From: a virus
Virus record (IMG/VR): IMGVR_UViG_3300032047_000023
Span: 1-51,579 of that record
Length of the DNA: 51,579 nucleotides
Reading direction: 5' to 3' (one strand)
Below, in pieces: positions 33,010-40,578 of the stretch (position 1 is its first letter; every line of letters begins with the position of its first letter). A model generated the notes under the pieces. It ran no database searches and was not told the DNA's origin. It saw only the letters and a list, made by a program, of their open reading frames with translations. The position numbers were made by a program, and so were the translations under genes.

Positions 33010-33803
33010 CTATAAGTAAATCAGCAATGGGTAAAACAGCAATTGTTTGGTCGTGTGCTCACGCAACACCAGAAACTTCTAATGAAAGATTTGATTGGTT
33101 GGGTGGTTTGATCTATGATATTAAACCTGACTATTGTATAGACTTAGGTGATGGAGCAGACATGAAGTCCCTAAACTCTTACGATACACGTAAACCAGAG
33201 GCTGTTGTATCTCAAAACTACGAGAGAGATATTGATTCTTACATTGAGTCTCAAGACCTTCTACGTTATAGGTTTAGACAGCAAAGACGTAGAAGACCAA
33301 AGTGGTATGGCTTTGAAGGTAATCACGAAGCACGTATTAAAACAGCTATTGCTTTTGACCCTAGACTAGAAGGTGATAAGTATGGTATCTCTTTTAAACA
33401 CTTAAGTACTAAGAAGTATTTTGATGAGTACCATGAGTATCAGAATGGTGCACCTGCTATCTACAACTACGATGGTGTAGACTATGCACACTACATCGGC
33501 GCAGGTAACTTTGGTAGAGCAATCAGTGGTGTTCATCACGCTTACGCTTTACTACAGAAGCGTTACCGTTCAGCTACTGTTGGACACAGCCACAAACGTG
33601 ACATGTACTTTAAAGAAGACGTAGGTGTTAATGGGGGTATCGGTGCTGTAGTTGGCTGTTACAAAGGTGCGGAAGAAACATGGGCAGGTCAGTCTAATGG
33701 TGAATGGTGGAAAGGAGTGCTTATAAAGCGTAACATTATGGATGGTCAGTACGATGCACAGTGGGTATCACTAGACGTTCTTAGACAAACTTATGGAGGT
33801 TAG
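33006..33803 (+). CDS. Calcineurin-like metallophosphoesterase
   Basis: A 265-residue enzyme from the ATG at 33006, which overlaps the upstream stop (ATGA); AAGAGG lies upstream. Metal-binding motifs are WSCAHATPE, DLGDGAD, FEGNHEAR and GHSHKRD, the D-x-H / GD / GNHE / GHxH pattern. A similar enzyme is present in SIO1-type phages. The substrate may be nucleotides or DNA ends, given neighbours that cut DNA; this is inference. Confidence 0.85.
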   Translation: MTISKSAMGKTAIVWSCAHATPETSNERFDWLGGLIYDIKPDYCIDLGDGADMKSLNSYDTRKPEAVVSQNYERDIDSYIESQDLLRYRFRQQRRRRPKWYGFEGNHEARIKTAIAFDPRLEGDKYGISFKHLSTKKYFDEYHEYQNGAPAIYNYDGVDYAHYIGAGNFGRAISGVHHAYALLQKRYRSATVGHSHKRDMYFKEDVGVNGGIGAVVGCYKGAEETWAGQSNGEWWKGVLIKRNIMDGQYDAQWVSLDVLRQTYGG

Positions 33804-33804
33804 T

Positions 33805-33972
33805 GTGGAGTTTGAAGTAACATTTAAAGTTAGAATGGATGCAGATCAGTTTGTATTAGACTTAGAGCAGACTGATAGGGAAGACCTTGTTAAGGATGAA
33901 GTACTAGGTGTTCTCTATGATTTAGAAGATGGTGTTATAGAGTTTATGGAAGTTACAGAGGTGACTGGATGA
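33805..33972 (+). CDS. Small acidic protein, 55 residues
   Basis: The likely start is a GTG at 33805 with GGAGG five bases upstream (33795-33799); an ATG at 33793 inside the previous gene is in the same frame. The product is acidic with alternating strands (FEVTFKVRMDADQFVLDL) and ends EVTEVTG. Its stop overlaps the MazG start. Function unknown. Confidence 0.6.
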   Translation: MEFEVTFKVRMDADQFVLDLEQTDREDLVKDEVLGVLYDLEDGVIEFMEVTEVTG

Positions 33973-34289
33973 CAAGAAATATAGATGAATACTCTTTATG
34001 GGTAGAGGGTAAGGTAATGACAGAAGGTGAAACTAGGCTAATTGAAAATACCTTAGGTCTTATCGGAGAGTCAGGTGAGATAGCTGAAAAGATTAAGAAG
34101 CTCTTACGTGACAACACTAAAGTAGAAGCTCAAGACATTATAAAAGAATTAGGTGATGTTGCATTCTACTTAACAGCTCTGGCGAACTACTTCGGCAGCA
34201 GTTTACATGACGTGTTAGAACTTAACATGATTAAACTTAACGATAGACAAGAACGTGGTGTTCTCTCTGGATCAGGAGACAATAGATGA
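33969..34289 (+). CDS. mazG: MazG-like nucleotide pyrophosphohydrolase
   Basis: A 106-residue single-domain MazG. The metal motif is GLIGESGEIAEKIKKLLRD followed by IIKELGDVAFYLTALANYFG, giving E-x-x-E and E-L-G-D. Family members hydrolyse NTPs or dNTPs and in phages are thought to adjust the nucleotide pool or ppGpp signalling. Overlaps of four bases on both sides show translational coupling. Confidence 0.88.
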   Translation: MTRNIDEYSLWVEGKVMTEGETRLIENTLGLIGESGEIAEKIKKLLRDNTKVEAQDIIKELGDVAFYLTALANYFGSSLHDVLELNMIKLNDRQERGVLSGSGDNR

Positions 34290-34546
34290 TTAAAAGAATA
34301 TTAAACAGTAAAGCAAGGCGTATTGTATGCAATTGTATACGATCACCATTTGTATGGGTGTACAGGTTCTGGAATTACTTAATGACATGGCAAATGCACA
34401 GAGATACTATTAAGCATCTTAATCGTTTGTCTAATAGAGAATTAAGTGACATTGGATTAACTCGTGGTGACATTGACAATTTAGTTTGGATGAGAGAAGA
34501 CTTCAGACGTAGAGGTGAAGGTTACGAAGCAAATGGTGATAAGTGA
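34286..34546 (+). CDS. DUF1127 protein
   Basis: An 86-residue basic protein. The C-terminal half carries the DUF1127 signature HLNRLSNRELSDIGLTRGDIDNLV. The N-terminal half is basic and aromatic (RRIVCNCIRSPFVWVYRFWNYL). In alphaproteobacteria such short Arg-rich proteins bind RNA and affect small-RNA turnover and phosphate and carbon metabolism. A phage copy may rewire host RNA metabolism. It overlaps mazG by four bases. Confidence 0.85.
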   Translation: MIKRILNSKARRIVCNCIRSPFVWVYRFWNYLMTWQMHRDTIKHLNRLSNRELSDIGLTRGDIDNLVWMREDFRRRGEGYEANGDK

Positions 34547-34604
34547 ATCACAGTCTCTTCATTACGTAATGCTACTAATAGATAAAGAATTTAAAAAGGA
34601 TTAA
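34533..34604 (+). CDS. Possible micropeptide before RNR
   Basis: A 23-codon frame (MVISESQSLHYVMLLIDKEF...) overlaps the end of the DUF1127 gene and stops three bases before the RNR start. No good ribosome-binding site is visible. It fills the gap by position and may be chance. Confidence 0.3.
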   Translation: MVISESQSLHYVMLLIDKEFKKD

Positions 34605-34607
34605 CAT

Positions 34608-36356
34608 ATGAGTATTAAAAACCACCAAGGACCAAGCCTAGGGATATCAGAAGAAATACATGCAATGAAATATCGCTCTAAAGGTGAAAGTTTCAGAGAA
34701 GCTATGTCAAGGGTAGCTGACTCACTTAAAGATAACGAAGATCATTACAACAACTTTAGAGACATATTGTTAGATCAACGCTTCTTACCTGCAGGTAGAG
34801 TACAATCTGCAATGGGTTCACCACGCAGAGTAACACCTTACAACTGTTTTGTATCAATGACTATTGAAGATAGTATGGAAGGTATTATGAAAGCAGCAAC
34901 AGAAGCTGCTAAGACTATGCAACTGGGTGGGGGTATAGGTTACGACTTCTCCACACTACGTCCACACGGAGCACTTATCAAGAGCCTAGACAGTCGTTCT
35001 AGCGGCCCTCTTAGCTTCATGGGTATCTTTGATGCATTATGTAAAACTATAAGCTCTGCAGGCCACCGTAGGGGCGCACAGATGGCAGTTTTAAGAGTCG
35101 ATCATCCAGATATTCAAGAATACATCAAAGCTAAAAACAACAGCACTAGTTTAACTCAGTTTAATATGTCTGTTGGTGTTACTGATGATTTTATGCAAGC
35201 AGTTAAAGATGATGCTGACTTTGATCTAGTGTTTGATGGAAGAGTATATAGCACTATAAGAGCTAAAGCTTTGTGGGATGACATCTTACGTTCTACATGG
35301 GACTGGGCTGAACCGGGTATCTTGTTTATTGATCGTATCAATCGTAAGAACAACTTACATTATTGTGAGTATATAGCAGCCACGAATCCTTGCGGAGAAC
35401 AACCTTTGCCACCTAATGGTGCATGTTTATTAGGTTCATTTAACTTAACACAGTATGTTGAGAAAAACATTGACTCTAGTTTTAGTTTTAACTTAGAGAA
35501 ACTAAAGCATGATATTCCACACGTCGTACGAGCAATGGATAATGTAGTAGATAGAGCTACATACCCTTTACCAGCTCAACAGCTGGAAGCTCAGAGTAAG
35601 AGACGTATGGGTCTAGGTGTAACTGGTGTAGCTAATGCTCTTGAAGCACTTGGCAACCCTTACGGTTCAGAAGGATTCTTAAATGATCTAGAAGAAATAA
35701 TGCAAGTTATTAGAGATACATGTTACAAAACATCAATAAGCCTTGCTGTAGAAAAGGGACCCTTTCCATTATTCGAAAAGGAATATTTAAATAGTGAATT
35801 TGCTAAAACATTACCTACAGATATTCGTGACGACATTGATCGTTTCGGCATCCGTAATAGCCATCTCTTGTCTGTCGCTCCTACTGGTACTATCAGTCTT
35901 TCAGCTGATAATGTCAGCTCTGGTATAGAACCAGTATTTTCTCACTTCTATGATAGAACCATACAAACCTTTGATGGCCCAATCATTGAACGTGTCGAAG
36001 ACTACGGCTACCGAGTATTTGGTGTAAAGGGTGAGACTGCTGATTCACTATCAGTGTTCGATCACGTTAAGGTTCTTAACCTAGCATCTAAGTATGTAGA
36101 TAGTGCTTGTTCTAAGACTTGTAATGTTGGAGATGATGTTACTTGGGAACAGTTCAAGGATGTATACATGGCTGCTTATGATGGTGGTTCATCAGGTTGT
36201 ACTACCTTCCGTGCCAGTGGAAAGCGTTTCGGAATTTTAAATGCAGCTGCAACAGAAGACGTTGTAGTAGAGCCAGAAGTAGAGGAAGATAACTTCATTG
36301 ACGAAGGTGGAGCTTGTTATTTTGATCCTGCTACAGGTCTTCGTACTTGCGAATAA
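34608..36356 (+). CDS. nrdJ: Ribonucleotide reductase, B12-dependent class II
   Basis: A 582-residue enzyme reducing ribonucleotides to deoxyribonucleotides. Redox Cys80 (YNCFV) and Cys273 (ACLLGSFNL) flank the thiyl-radical site NPCGE (Cys262, Glu264). The PTGTIS loop is present (LLSVAPTGTISLSADN). The C-terminal Cys570 and Cys581 are placed to re-reduce the active site. No separate radical subunit gene is visible, which fits a cobalamin-dependent enzyme like that of SIO1. It works with ThyX and MazG in nucleotide supply. AAGGAT lies upstream. Confidence 0.9.
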   Translation: MSIKNHQGPSLGISEEIHAMKYRSKGESFREAMSRVADSLKDNEDHYNNFRDILLDQRFLPAGRVQSAMGSPRRVTPYNCFVSMTIEDSMEGIMKAATEAAKTMQLGGGIGYDFSTLRPHGALIKSLDSRSSGPLSFMGIFDALCKTISSAGHRRGAQMAVLRVDHPDIQEYIKAKNNSTSLTQFNMSVGVTDDFMQAVKDDADFDLVFDGRVYSTIRAKALWDDILRSTWDWAEPGILFIDRINRKNNLHYCEYIAATNPCGEQPLPPNGACLLGSFNLTQYVEKNIDSSFSFNLEKLKHDIPHVVRAMDNVVDRATYPLPAQQLEAQSKRRMGLGVTGVANALEALGNPYGSEGFLNDLEEIMQVIRDTCYKTSISLAVEKGPFPLFEKEYLNSEFAKTLPTDIRDDIDRFGIRNSHLLSVAPTGTISLSADNVSSGIEPVFSHFYDRTIQTFDGPIIERVEDYGYRVFGVKGETADSLSVFDHVKVLNLASKYVDSACSKTCNVGDDVTWEQFKDVYMAAYDGGSSGCTTFRASGKRFGILNAAATEDVVVEPEVEEDNFIDEGGACYFDPATGLRTCE

Positions 36357-36358
36357 CC

Positions 36359-36388
36359 TTGACAACAACACTATAAGTATGATACTAT
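36359..36388 (+). promoter_or_regulatory. Rightward promoter for phoH and the envelope module
   Basis: TTGACA (36359-36364), 18-bp spacer, TACTAT (36383-36388); GATACT with a 16-bp spacer is an alternative -10. It starts three bases after the RNR stop. Confidence 0.75.
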
Positions 36389-36389
36389 T

Positions 36390-36417
36390 AGGGAGTGACT
36401 TAGGTTGCTCCCTTTTC
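36390..36417 (+). terminator. Terminator overlapping the phoH transcription start
   Basis: AGGGAG pairs with CTCCCT and runs into TTTTCATTT. It ends the RNR transcript, while RNA starting from the promoter just upstream would begin inside the stem and so lack part of it. Confidence 0.68.
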
Positions 36418-36434
36418 ATTTAACAGGAAAGATT

Positions 36435-37139
36435 ATGACCCAACAAAAACCAAAAACTAAAAGTAAAAAACGAGAGACTAAATACAAAGGTGCTAATAAT
36501 AAACGTACTTCTGGTATTCTACCTAAGAATGAAAATCAAAAGCTACTTATTGATTCTATAAAGTCGTCATGCCAAGTTATTGTATTTGGACCTGCAGGTA
36601 CAGGTAAGACTTATGTAACAACTACGATGGCGGCTGACCTGTATATTAAAAAAGATATAGATAAAATTGTTATTACTCGTCCTATGGTTTCTGTTGGAAG
36701 AGAAATAGGTATTCTTCCAGGAGACTTGGGAGAAAAAGTAGCTCCTTGGGGTTTACCAGTTATTGATGTATTAATCAAACACCTAGGACGAGGTGCTGTT
36801 GAGACAGGTATAAAGAACGGTAATATTGACATGGCTCCTCTTGCTATGATGCGAGGACGTTCATTCGACAACGCTTTTATCATATGTGATGAAGCTCAGA
36901 ATATAACTACACATGAACTAAAAATGCTACTCACTAGGGTAGGGGAGGGTTCTACTATAGTACTCAATGGGGATATACAGCAGACTGATCTTAAAGATGG
37001 CGATGGTTTAACTAAGATAACCCACCTAGCTAAGAAACATAGCTTACCAGTGCCTATCGTTGAGTTTTCATTGGACGATATTGTACGATCAGATATTTGT
37101 GCAAGTTGGGTTAGAGTATTTTACAAAGAGGGTTTATAA
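36435..37139 (+). CDS. phoH: PhoH-like ATPase
   Basis: A 234-residue ATPase from the ATG at 36435, which follows AGGAAAG; an upstream in-frame start would lie in the terminator. Walker A is GPAGTGKT (Lys58) and Walker B is IICDEAQN (Asp152), the PhoH signature. The N-terminal 30 residues are Lys-rich. PhoH is widespread in marine phages and was first linked to phosphate stress; its biochemical role in phages is unsettled. Its stop overlaps the next start (TAATG). Confidence 0.92.
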   Translation: MTQQKPKTKSKKRETKYKGANNKRTSGILPKNENQKLLIDSIKSSCQVIVFGPAGTGKTYVTTTMAADLYIKKDIDKIVITRPMVSVGREIGILPGDLGEKVAPWGLPVIDVLIKHLGRGAVETGIKNGNIDMAPLAMMRGRSFDNAFIICDEAQNITTHELKMLLTRVGEGSTIVLNGDIQQTDLKDGDGLTKITHLAKKHSLPVPIVEFSLDDIVRSDICASWVRVFYKEGL

Positions 37140-37471
37140 TGGCTCCAGATTGTTCATGGTGTGGAGATAGCACACTTAAAGGTTTTAAATGTAAAGTTTG
37201 CGGAGGCAAAAATATGGCTAAAAAGAAAAAGAATGAAGAGATAGTGAGAGAACCACAACACTACTCACGTTGGGTAATAGAACCCATTGAATTTATAATG
37301 CGTAACAAGTTTGAGTTTTGGAGAGGTAACATAATAAAGTATGTTGTTAGAGCAGGGTTTAAATCGTATGAAGGTAAAGACTCTACTGAGTCAGAGATTA
37401 TAGATTTACAAAAAGTAATAAGATATTCAGAAATGCGTATAAACCATTTAAAGGGTAAGGATAAGTTATGA
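37139..37471 (+). CDS. DUF3310 protein with N-terminal zinc ribbon
   Basis: A 110-residue protein. Residues 5-22 carry two CxxC pairs (CSWC, CKVC). The rest is the DUF3310 domain common in phages: PQHYSRWVIEPIEFIMRN, then GNIIKYVVRAGFKS and DLQKVIRYSEMRI. An internal ATG at 37214 (Met26) has GGAGG seven bases upstream, so a form without the zinc ribbon is likely too. DUF3310 is often annotated as a nucleotide-kinase-like protein; the true role is unknown. It overlaps the next gene by four bases. Confidence 0.75.
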   Translation: MAPDCSWCGDSTLKGFKCKVCGGKNMAKKKKNEEIVREPQHYSRWVIEPIEFIMRNKFEFWRGNIIKYVVRAGFKSYEGKDSTESEIIDLQKVIRYSEMRINHLKGKDKL

Positions 37472-38112
37472 AGTATGTAGTGATAATTATATTAATATCA
37501 TTAGCTTTAACTGTAGGTGTGCCTATGACAGCACATTCAGCTGATATTACTCACAGTGATTCTCAGATAACTCTTGAGGGTAAGATTAAAAATGATGACT
37601 ACAAAGAGTTACAGAGAGTTGTAGATAGAACAGGTATAAAGTCTATACGGCTTAACTCTGACGGAGGAGCTGCTATAGAAGGCTATCAAATAGGCTATAC
37701 TATACGTAAAAACAAGATGAGCACTGTAGTCAAAAAAGGAGATAGATGTCTCAGTGCCTGTGCTGTCGCTTACTTAGGTGGTACAAACAAGTACAACTAC
37801 GGTATATTAGGTTTTCATGTAGCTTGGGCGCAACAGTCAGGAAGAGACTTTAATGAAGGCATGAGAGCAGGTCAACTCTTTGGTTCTATAGATTCTATCT
37901 ACTCTTTTAATATGGGTTACACAGCTCAACTTAACTTTATTATATCTCAGATAACTAGTAAGAAAGACTTTCTTGTACTAAGTTTAGATGATCTAAAACT
38001 ATTTGAAATGGAAGATAAAGAATACACAAGTTTTAAAACACTACCTAAAAACTGGATGTCTGACAGGCTTTATAACCCACTTAGACTTCACTTACTAACA
38101 GGAGGTCGATAA
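37468..38112 (+). CDS. Secreted ClpP/SppA-fold protease-like protein
   Basis: A 214-residue protein with a signal peptide (KYVVIIILISLALTVGVPMTAHSA, cleavage near 25). The crotonase/ClpP-fold core shows SIRLNSDGGAAIEGYQIGYTIRK, then RCLSACAVAYLGG with candidate nucleophile Ser96 flanked by Cys94 and Cys98, and GILGFHVAW with His117. This is like the COG3904-type predicted periplasmic family. It starts the envelope module: four-base overlap upstream, and its stop shares a base with the next ATG. It is probably a periplasmic protease or protease-fold partner of the channel proteins. Confidence 0.8.
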   Translation: MKYVVIIILISLALTVGVPMTAHSADITHSDSQITLEGKIKNDDYKELQRVVDRTGIKSIRLNSDGGAAIEGYQIGYTIRKNKMSTVVKKGDRCLSACAVAYLGGTNKYNYGILGFHVAWAQQSGRDFNEGMRAGQLFGSIDSIYSFNMGYTAQLNFIISQITSKKDFLVLSLDDLKLFEMEDKEYTSFKTLPKNWMSDRLYNPLRLHLLTGGR

Positions 38113-38522
38113 TGAATAAATGGAAATGGTGGTTCGTCACTAACTCAGGCATATTAGCTCTAATTATAGGTCACATTAAGTTTGATCTATTTAATAAACT
38201 ATTAACATCAGATAGTACATATCTTACTTTTTTTATAATAGGCATTTCTCTTGCAACATCAGCATCTATGTTTTTCAAAAGGACTGATATGCATTGGTTT
38301 GCATCAGACGCAGTTTTATCTATAGGTATGGTAGGAACTTTATTCGGTTTTCTTATGGTATTAGGTCAAAGCTTTACAGACATAGACACAAGCTCAGTAG
38401 AGAGTATGACAGATGCTATAGGTCTATTGGCTACTGGAATGTCTACAGCCCTTATAACGTCTCTTGTAGGTCTCATAGCCTCTTTATGGTTAAAGCTACA
38501 GCTAGTTATACTAGGAGATTAA
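38112..38522 (+). CDS. MotA/TolQ/ExbB-like channel subunit
   Basis: A 136-residue membrane protein with four predicted membrane segments (about 8-24, 36-54, 66-85, 103-130). The last two carry the family signature: GMVGTLFGFLMVLG (72-85) and LLATGMSTALITSLVGLIASLW, including Thr/Ser residues (112, 116, 117) at the usual ion-path positions. It is shorter than bacterial MotA or ExbB and lacks their large cytoplasmic loop. It is likely to form a proton- or sodium-driven complex with the next gene's product. Confidence 0.82.
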   Translation: MNKWKWWFVTNSGILALIIGHIKFDLFNKLLTSDSTYLTFFIIGISLATSASMFFKRTDMHWFASDAVLSIGMVGTLFGFLMVLGQSFTDIDTSSVESMTDAIGLLATGMSTALITSLVGLIASLWLKLQLVILGD

Positions 38523-38523
38523 T

Positions 38524-39162
38524 ATGAGAAAGTATAATAGTAATCTAGCTTTTGTTGACTTACTTTTTAATTTACTCATTGGGTTTACTAGTCTGTTTGT
38601 TATTTCATTTTTACTAATAAATCCAATATCTAAAAAGGGAGTAGTTGACCCACCTGTAAAAGTAATGTTTGAAATATCGTGGGATGACAAAAGCTACCAT
38701 GATATAGACTTATATTTAAAAGGACCTGATAATCAAGTTGTATATTATGCTAACAAAACTAATGGGTATATAACTTTAAAAAGGGATGATTTAGGTTTCC
38801 AGACAGATACATATGAGATTAATGGAAAAGTAGAAATAGTAGAACGTAATTATGAGATTACTACTATGTCGAGTTTACCTGACGGAGACTATATAGTCAA
38901 TGTTCATTTTTATGCAAGAGGTAAAAGAAGACCTACTGACCCTGTTAATATCAAAGTAACTGATCTTGAGCAAGAGGTTTTTGTACGAGTAACAAGTATA
39001 CAACCTTTCAAGATACTTGCTGATACATCTACAATACTTAAATACTTTCAAGAACGAACTATACTTGTTTTTAAAGTATTAGATGGTAAAATTGTAGAAG
39101 TCAGAGATGATATACAAGTCAGATTAAGAAAGAAACATGCAGGACAGGGAGGTGGGTTCTAA
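38524..39162 (+). CDS. MotB/ExbD/TolR-like partner with periplasmic beta domain
   Basis: A 212-residue protein with a single N-terminal membrane helix, FVDLLFNLLIGFTSLFVISFLLI, carrying Asp12 at the ion-binding position conserved in MotB, ExbD and TolR. The periplasmic part (residues about 45-160) is a beta domain: SWDDKSYHDIDLYLKGPDNQVVYYANK, ITLKRDDLGF, EIVERNYEI and LPDGDYIVNVHFYARG. This resembles DUF2135/YfaP-like modules rather than the peptidoglycan-binding OmpA domain of MotB. It begins one base after the channel stop. Confidence 0.8.
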   Translation: MRKYNSNLAFVDLLFNLLIGFTSLFVISFLLINPISKKGVVDPPVKVMFEISWDDKSYHDIDLYLKGPDNQVVYYANKTNGYITLKRDDLGFQTDTYEINGKVEIVERNYEITTMSSLPDGDYIVNVHFYARGKRRPTDPVNIKVTDLEQEVFVRVTSIQPFKILADTSTILKYFQERTILVFKVLDGKIVEVRDDIQVRLRKKHAGQGGGF

Positions 39163-39596
39163 TGACTAACATATATATAGTATATTTACTATTAAGCACT
39201 TTTGTAGTATTTTTAATGTTTTATTCTAGGTTAAATGTATTTATTAAAGCTTTAGCTTTATCAGCTACAATTCTTTTAGGTTTACTTACTCAAGCACATT
39301 ACATACTACAACTAGGTAAGCCTATAGAAAAGTACCCTGCAGATAAATTTGTGTATATACATCATATGTCCCAAGTAGATAAGATATACGTTTGGGTATG
39401 GACTGATGAAGCAGGTAATAGACTACATGTAATACCCTACAATCAGGACACAGCCAAGGAGTTACAAAAAGGTAAAGAAGAACAGCAAAGAGGTTCTACC
39501 CAAGAAGGTAAGTTTTCTAAAGTTAAAGACGGTTCCAACAACCCAGGTCTCATAATAGACACTTGGAAAGGACCAAAGAGTTTAAATAATAAATAA
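39162..39596 (+). CDS. Membrane protein of the envelope module
   Basis: A 144-residue protein with two N-terminal membrane helices (YIVYLLLSTFVVFLMFY, IKALALSATILLGLLT) and a C-terminal soluble part (YVWVWTDEAGNRLHVIPYNQDTAKELQ, then a charged tail). Its start overlaps the previous stop by one base, so it is translated together with the channel pair. No family is recognised. It may couple the channel to the protease or anchor the complex. Confidence 0.7.
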   Translation: MTNIYIVYLLLSTFVVFLMFYSRLNVFIKALALSATILLGLLTQAHYILQLGKPIEKYPADKFVYIHHMSQVDKIYVWVWTDEAGNRLHVIPYNQDTAKELQKGKEEQQRGSTQEGKFSKVKDGSNNPGLIIDTWKGPKSLNNK

Positions 39597-39607
39597 AGGA
39601 AGATATA

Positions 39608-40231
39608 GTGAATATATTAGAAATGGCTAAGAAAACTATAAAAGAAACAACTAAGGTTACAACAAAGGAGGCTAAACCAGAGCCTGCAATGCTACCTCCT
39701 GGTTCTTACTTAAGAGAGCACGGTATGCTTATGCTAATAGATAAGTTTGATCAAGAAAAGATTATGCCTCTAGTAGCTGCTATATATGAATACAATTTAA
39801 TGCCAGAGGATTTAAGACCAGATCAAATTACATTGGTAATCAATAGCCCAGGGGGTTCAGTACACTCAGCCTTTCACCTTATTGATGCAATAAAGATGTC
39901 AGAAATACCTGTAGTAACAATAGGTAAGGGTCTGGTTGCCTCTTGTGGAGTACTAACTATAATGGCAGGTAGTCGTCGACTATTAACACACAACACGTCT
40001 GTTATGTCACATCAGTACTCATGGGGTTCTAAAGGAAAAGAACATGAACTACATGCAATGATTAAAGAGTTTGATTTAGCAGGTGATCGTATGATCAATC
40101 ACTACAAGAAGTGTACTAAAAAGTCAGAGAAGTATATTCGTAAGAATCTATTACATCCTACTGATGAATGGCTTACTCCAGAGGAGTGTGTTAAACATGG
40201 TATTGTTGACGAAATAGTTAACACATATTAG
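39608..40231 (+). CDS. clpP: ClpP-like serine protease
   Basis: A 207-residue cytoplasmic ClpP homologue. The catalytic triad is visible: VASCG (Ser112), MSHQYSWGSKGKEHEL (His135) and DEW (Asp186); INSPGGSVHSAFHLIDAI is the oxyanion region. It starts at a GTG with AAGGAAG about seven bases upstream; Met6 is a weaker alternative. Phage ClpP proteins may mature capsids or recruit host Clp ATPases. This one is far from the head genes, at the end of the channel module, so an early regulatory role is more likely. Confidence 0.87.
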   Translation: MNILEMAKKTIKETTKVTTKEAKPEPAMLPPGSYLREHGMLMLIDKFDQEKIMPLVAAIYEYNLMPEDLRPDQITLVINSPGGSVHSAFHLIDAIKMSEIPVVTIGKGLVASCGVLTIMAGSRRLLTHNTSVMSHQYSWGSKGKEHELHAMIKEFDLAGDRMINHYKKCTKKSEKYIRKNLLHPTDEWLTPEECVKHGIVDEIVNTY

Positions 40232-40234
40232 ACC

Positions 40235-40263
40235 TTGACAAAAGGGTGTTCTTATGATACACT
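40235..40263 (+). promoter_or_regulatory. Rightward promoter for the last early gene
   Basis: TTGACA (40235-40240), 17-bp spacer, TACACT (40258-40263). AAGGG in the spacer can pair with CCCTT just past the -10 box, so upstream transcripts may form a weak hairpin here, as at the phoH promoter. Confidence 0.8.
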
Positions 40264-40292
40264 CCCTTATATTCAATTAAAGGAATATGTTG

Positions 40293-40529
40293 ATGACTAC
40301 CAAACGCAAAAAGCCCCCTGCTCCTAGTCTGGAACAAGAGGCTAAAGCCTTTATTAAATCTAAAGAAACAACCACTGTGAATGTTCCTAAGAGTCTCTCC
40401 TCTCATAAAGAACAACTAGCAGCTTCAGTCCTAGCTGGACTGCTAGGTTCCAGTGGAGGTAATCGAGCAGAAGAACTCGTACAAGAAGCATACAGGTATG
40501 TGGACCTTTTGCTTCAATATAAAAAGTAA
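40293..40529 (+). CDS. Hypothetical small protein, 78 residues
   Basis: Starts at the second of two ATGs (40293), eight bases after AGGA; an ATG at 40287 would be too close. The N-terminus is basic and Pro-rich, and the C-terminal half is helical (KEQLAASVLAGLLGSSGGNRAEELVQEAYRYVDLL), like a small DNA-associated or regulatory protein. It is the last rightward gene, with its own promoter and a strong terminator. Function unknown. Confidence 0.7.
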   Translation: MTTKRKKPPAPSLEQEAKAFIKSKETTTVNVPKSLSSHKEQLAASVLAGLLGSSGGNRAEELVQEAYRYVDLLLQYKK

Positions 40530-40537
40530 ACAAACTT

Positions 40538-40572
40538 AACCCCCTTCAGTTTAATTACTGTTGGGGGTTTTT
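40538..40572. terminator. Bidirectional terminator between converging blocks
   Basis: AACCCCC (40538-40544) pairs with GGGGGTT (40563-40569) and is followed by TTTTTC on the + strand. It ends the early block and lies just past the stop of the last leftward late gene (40579). Confidence 0.9.
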
Positions 40573-40578
40573 CTTTGT

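Noticed and set aside
37468-39596. Zorya defence system
   Set aside because: Only the channel-pair likeness fits. The long cytoplasmic tail of ZorA, the peptidoglycan-binding end of ZorB and the nuclease/helicase partners are missing.
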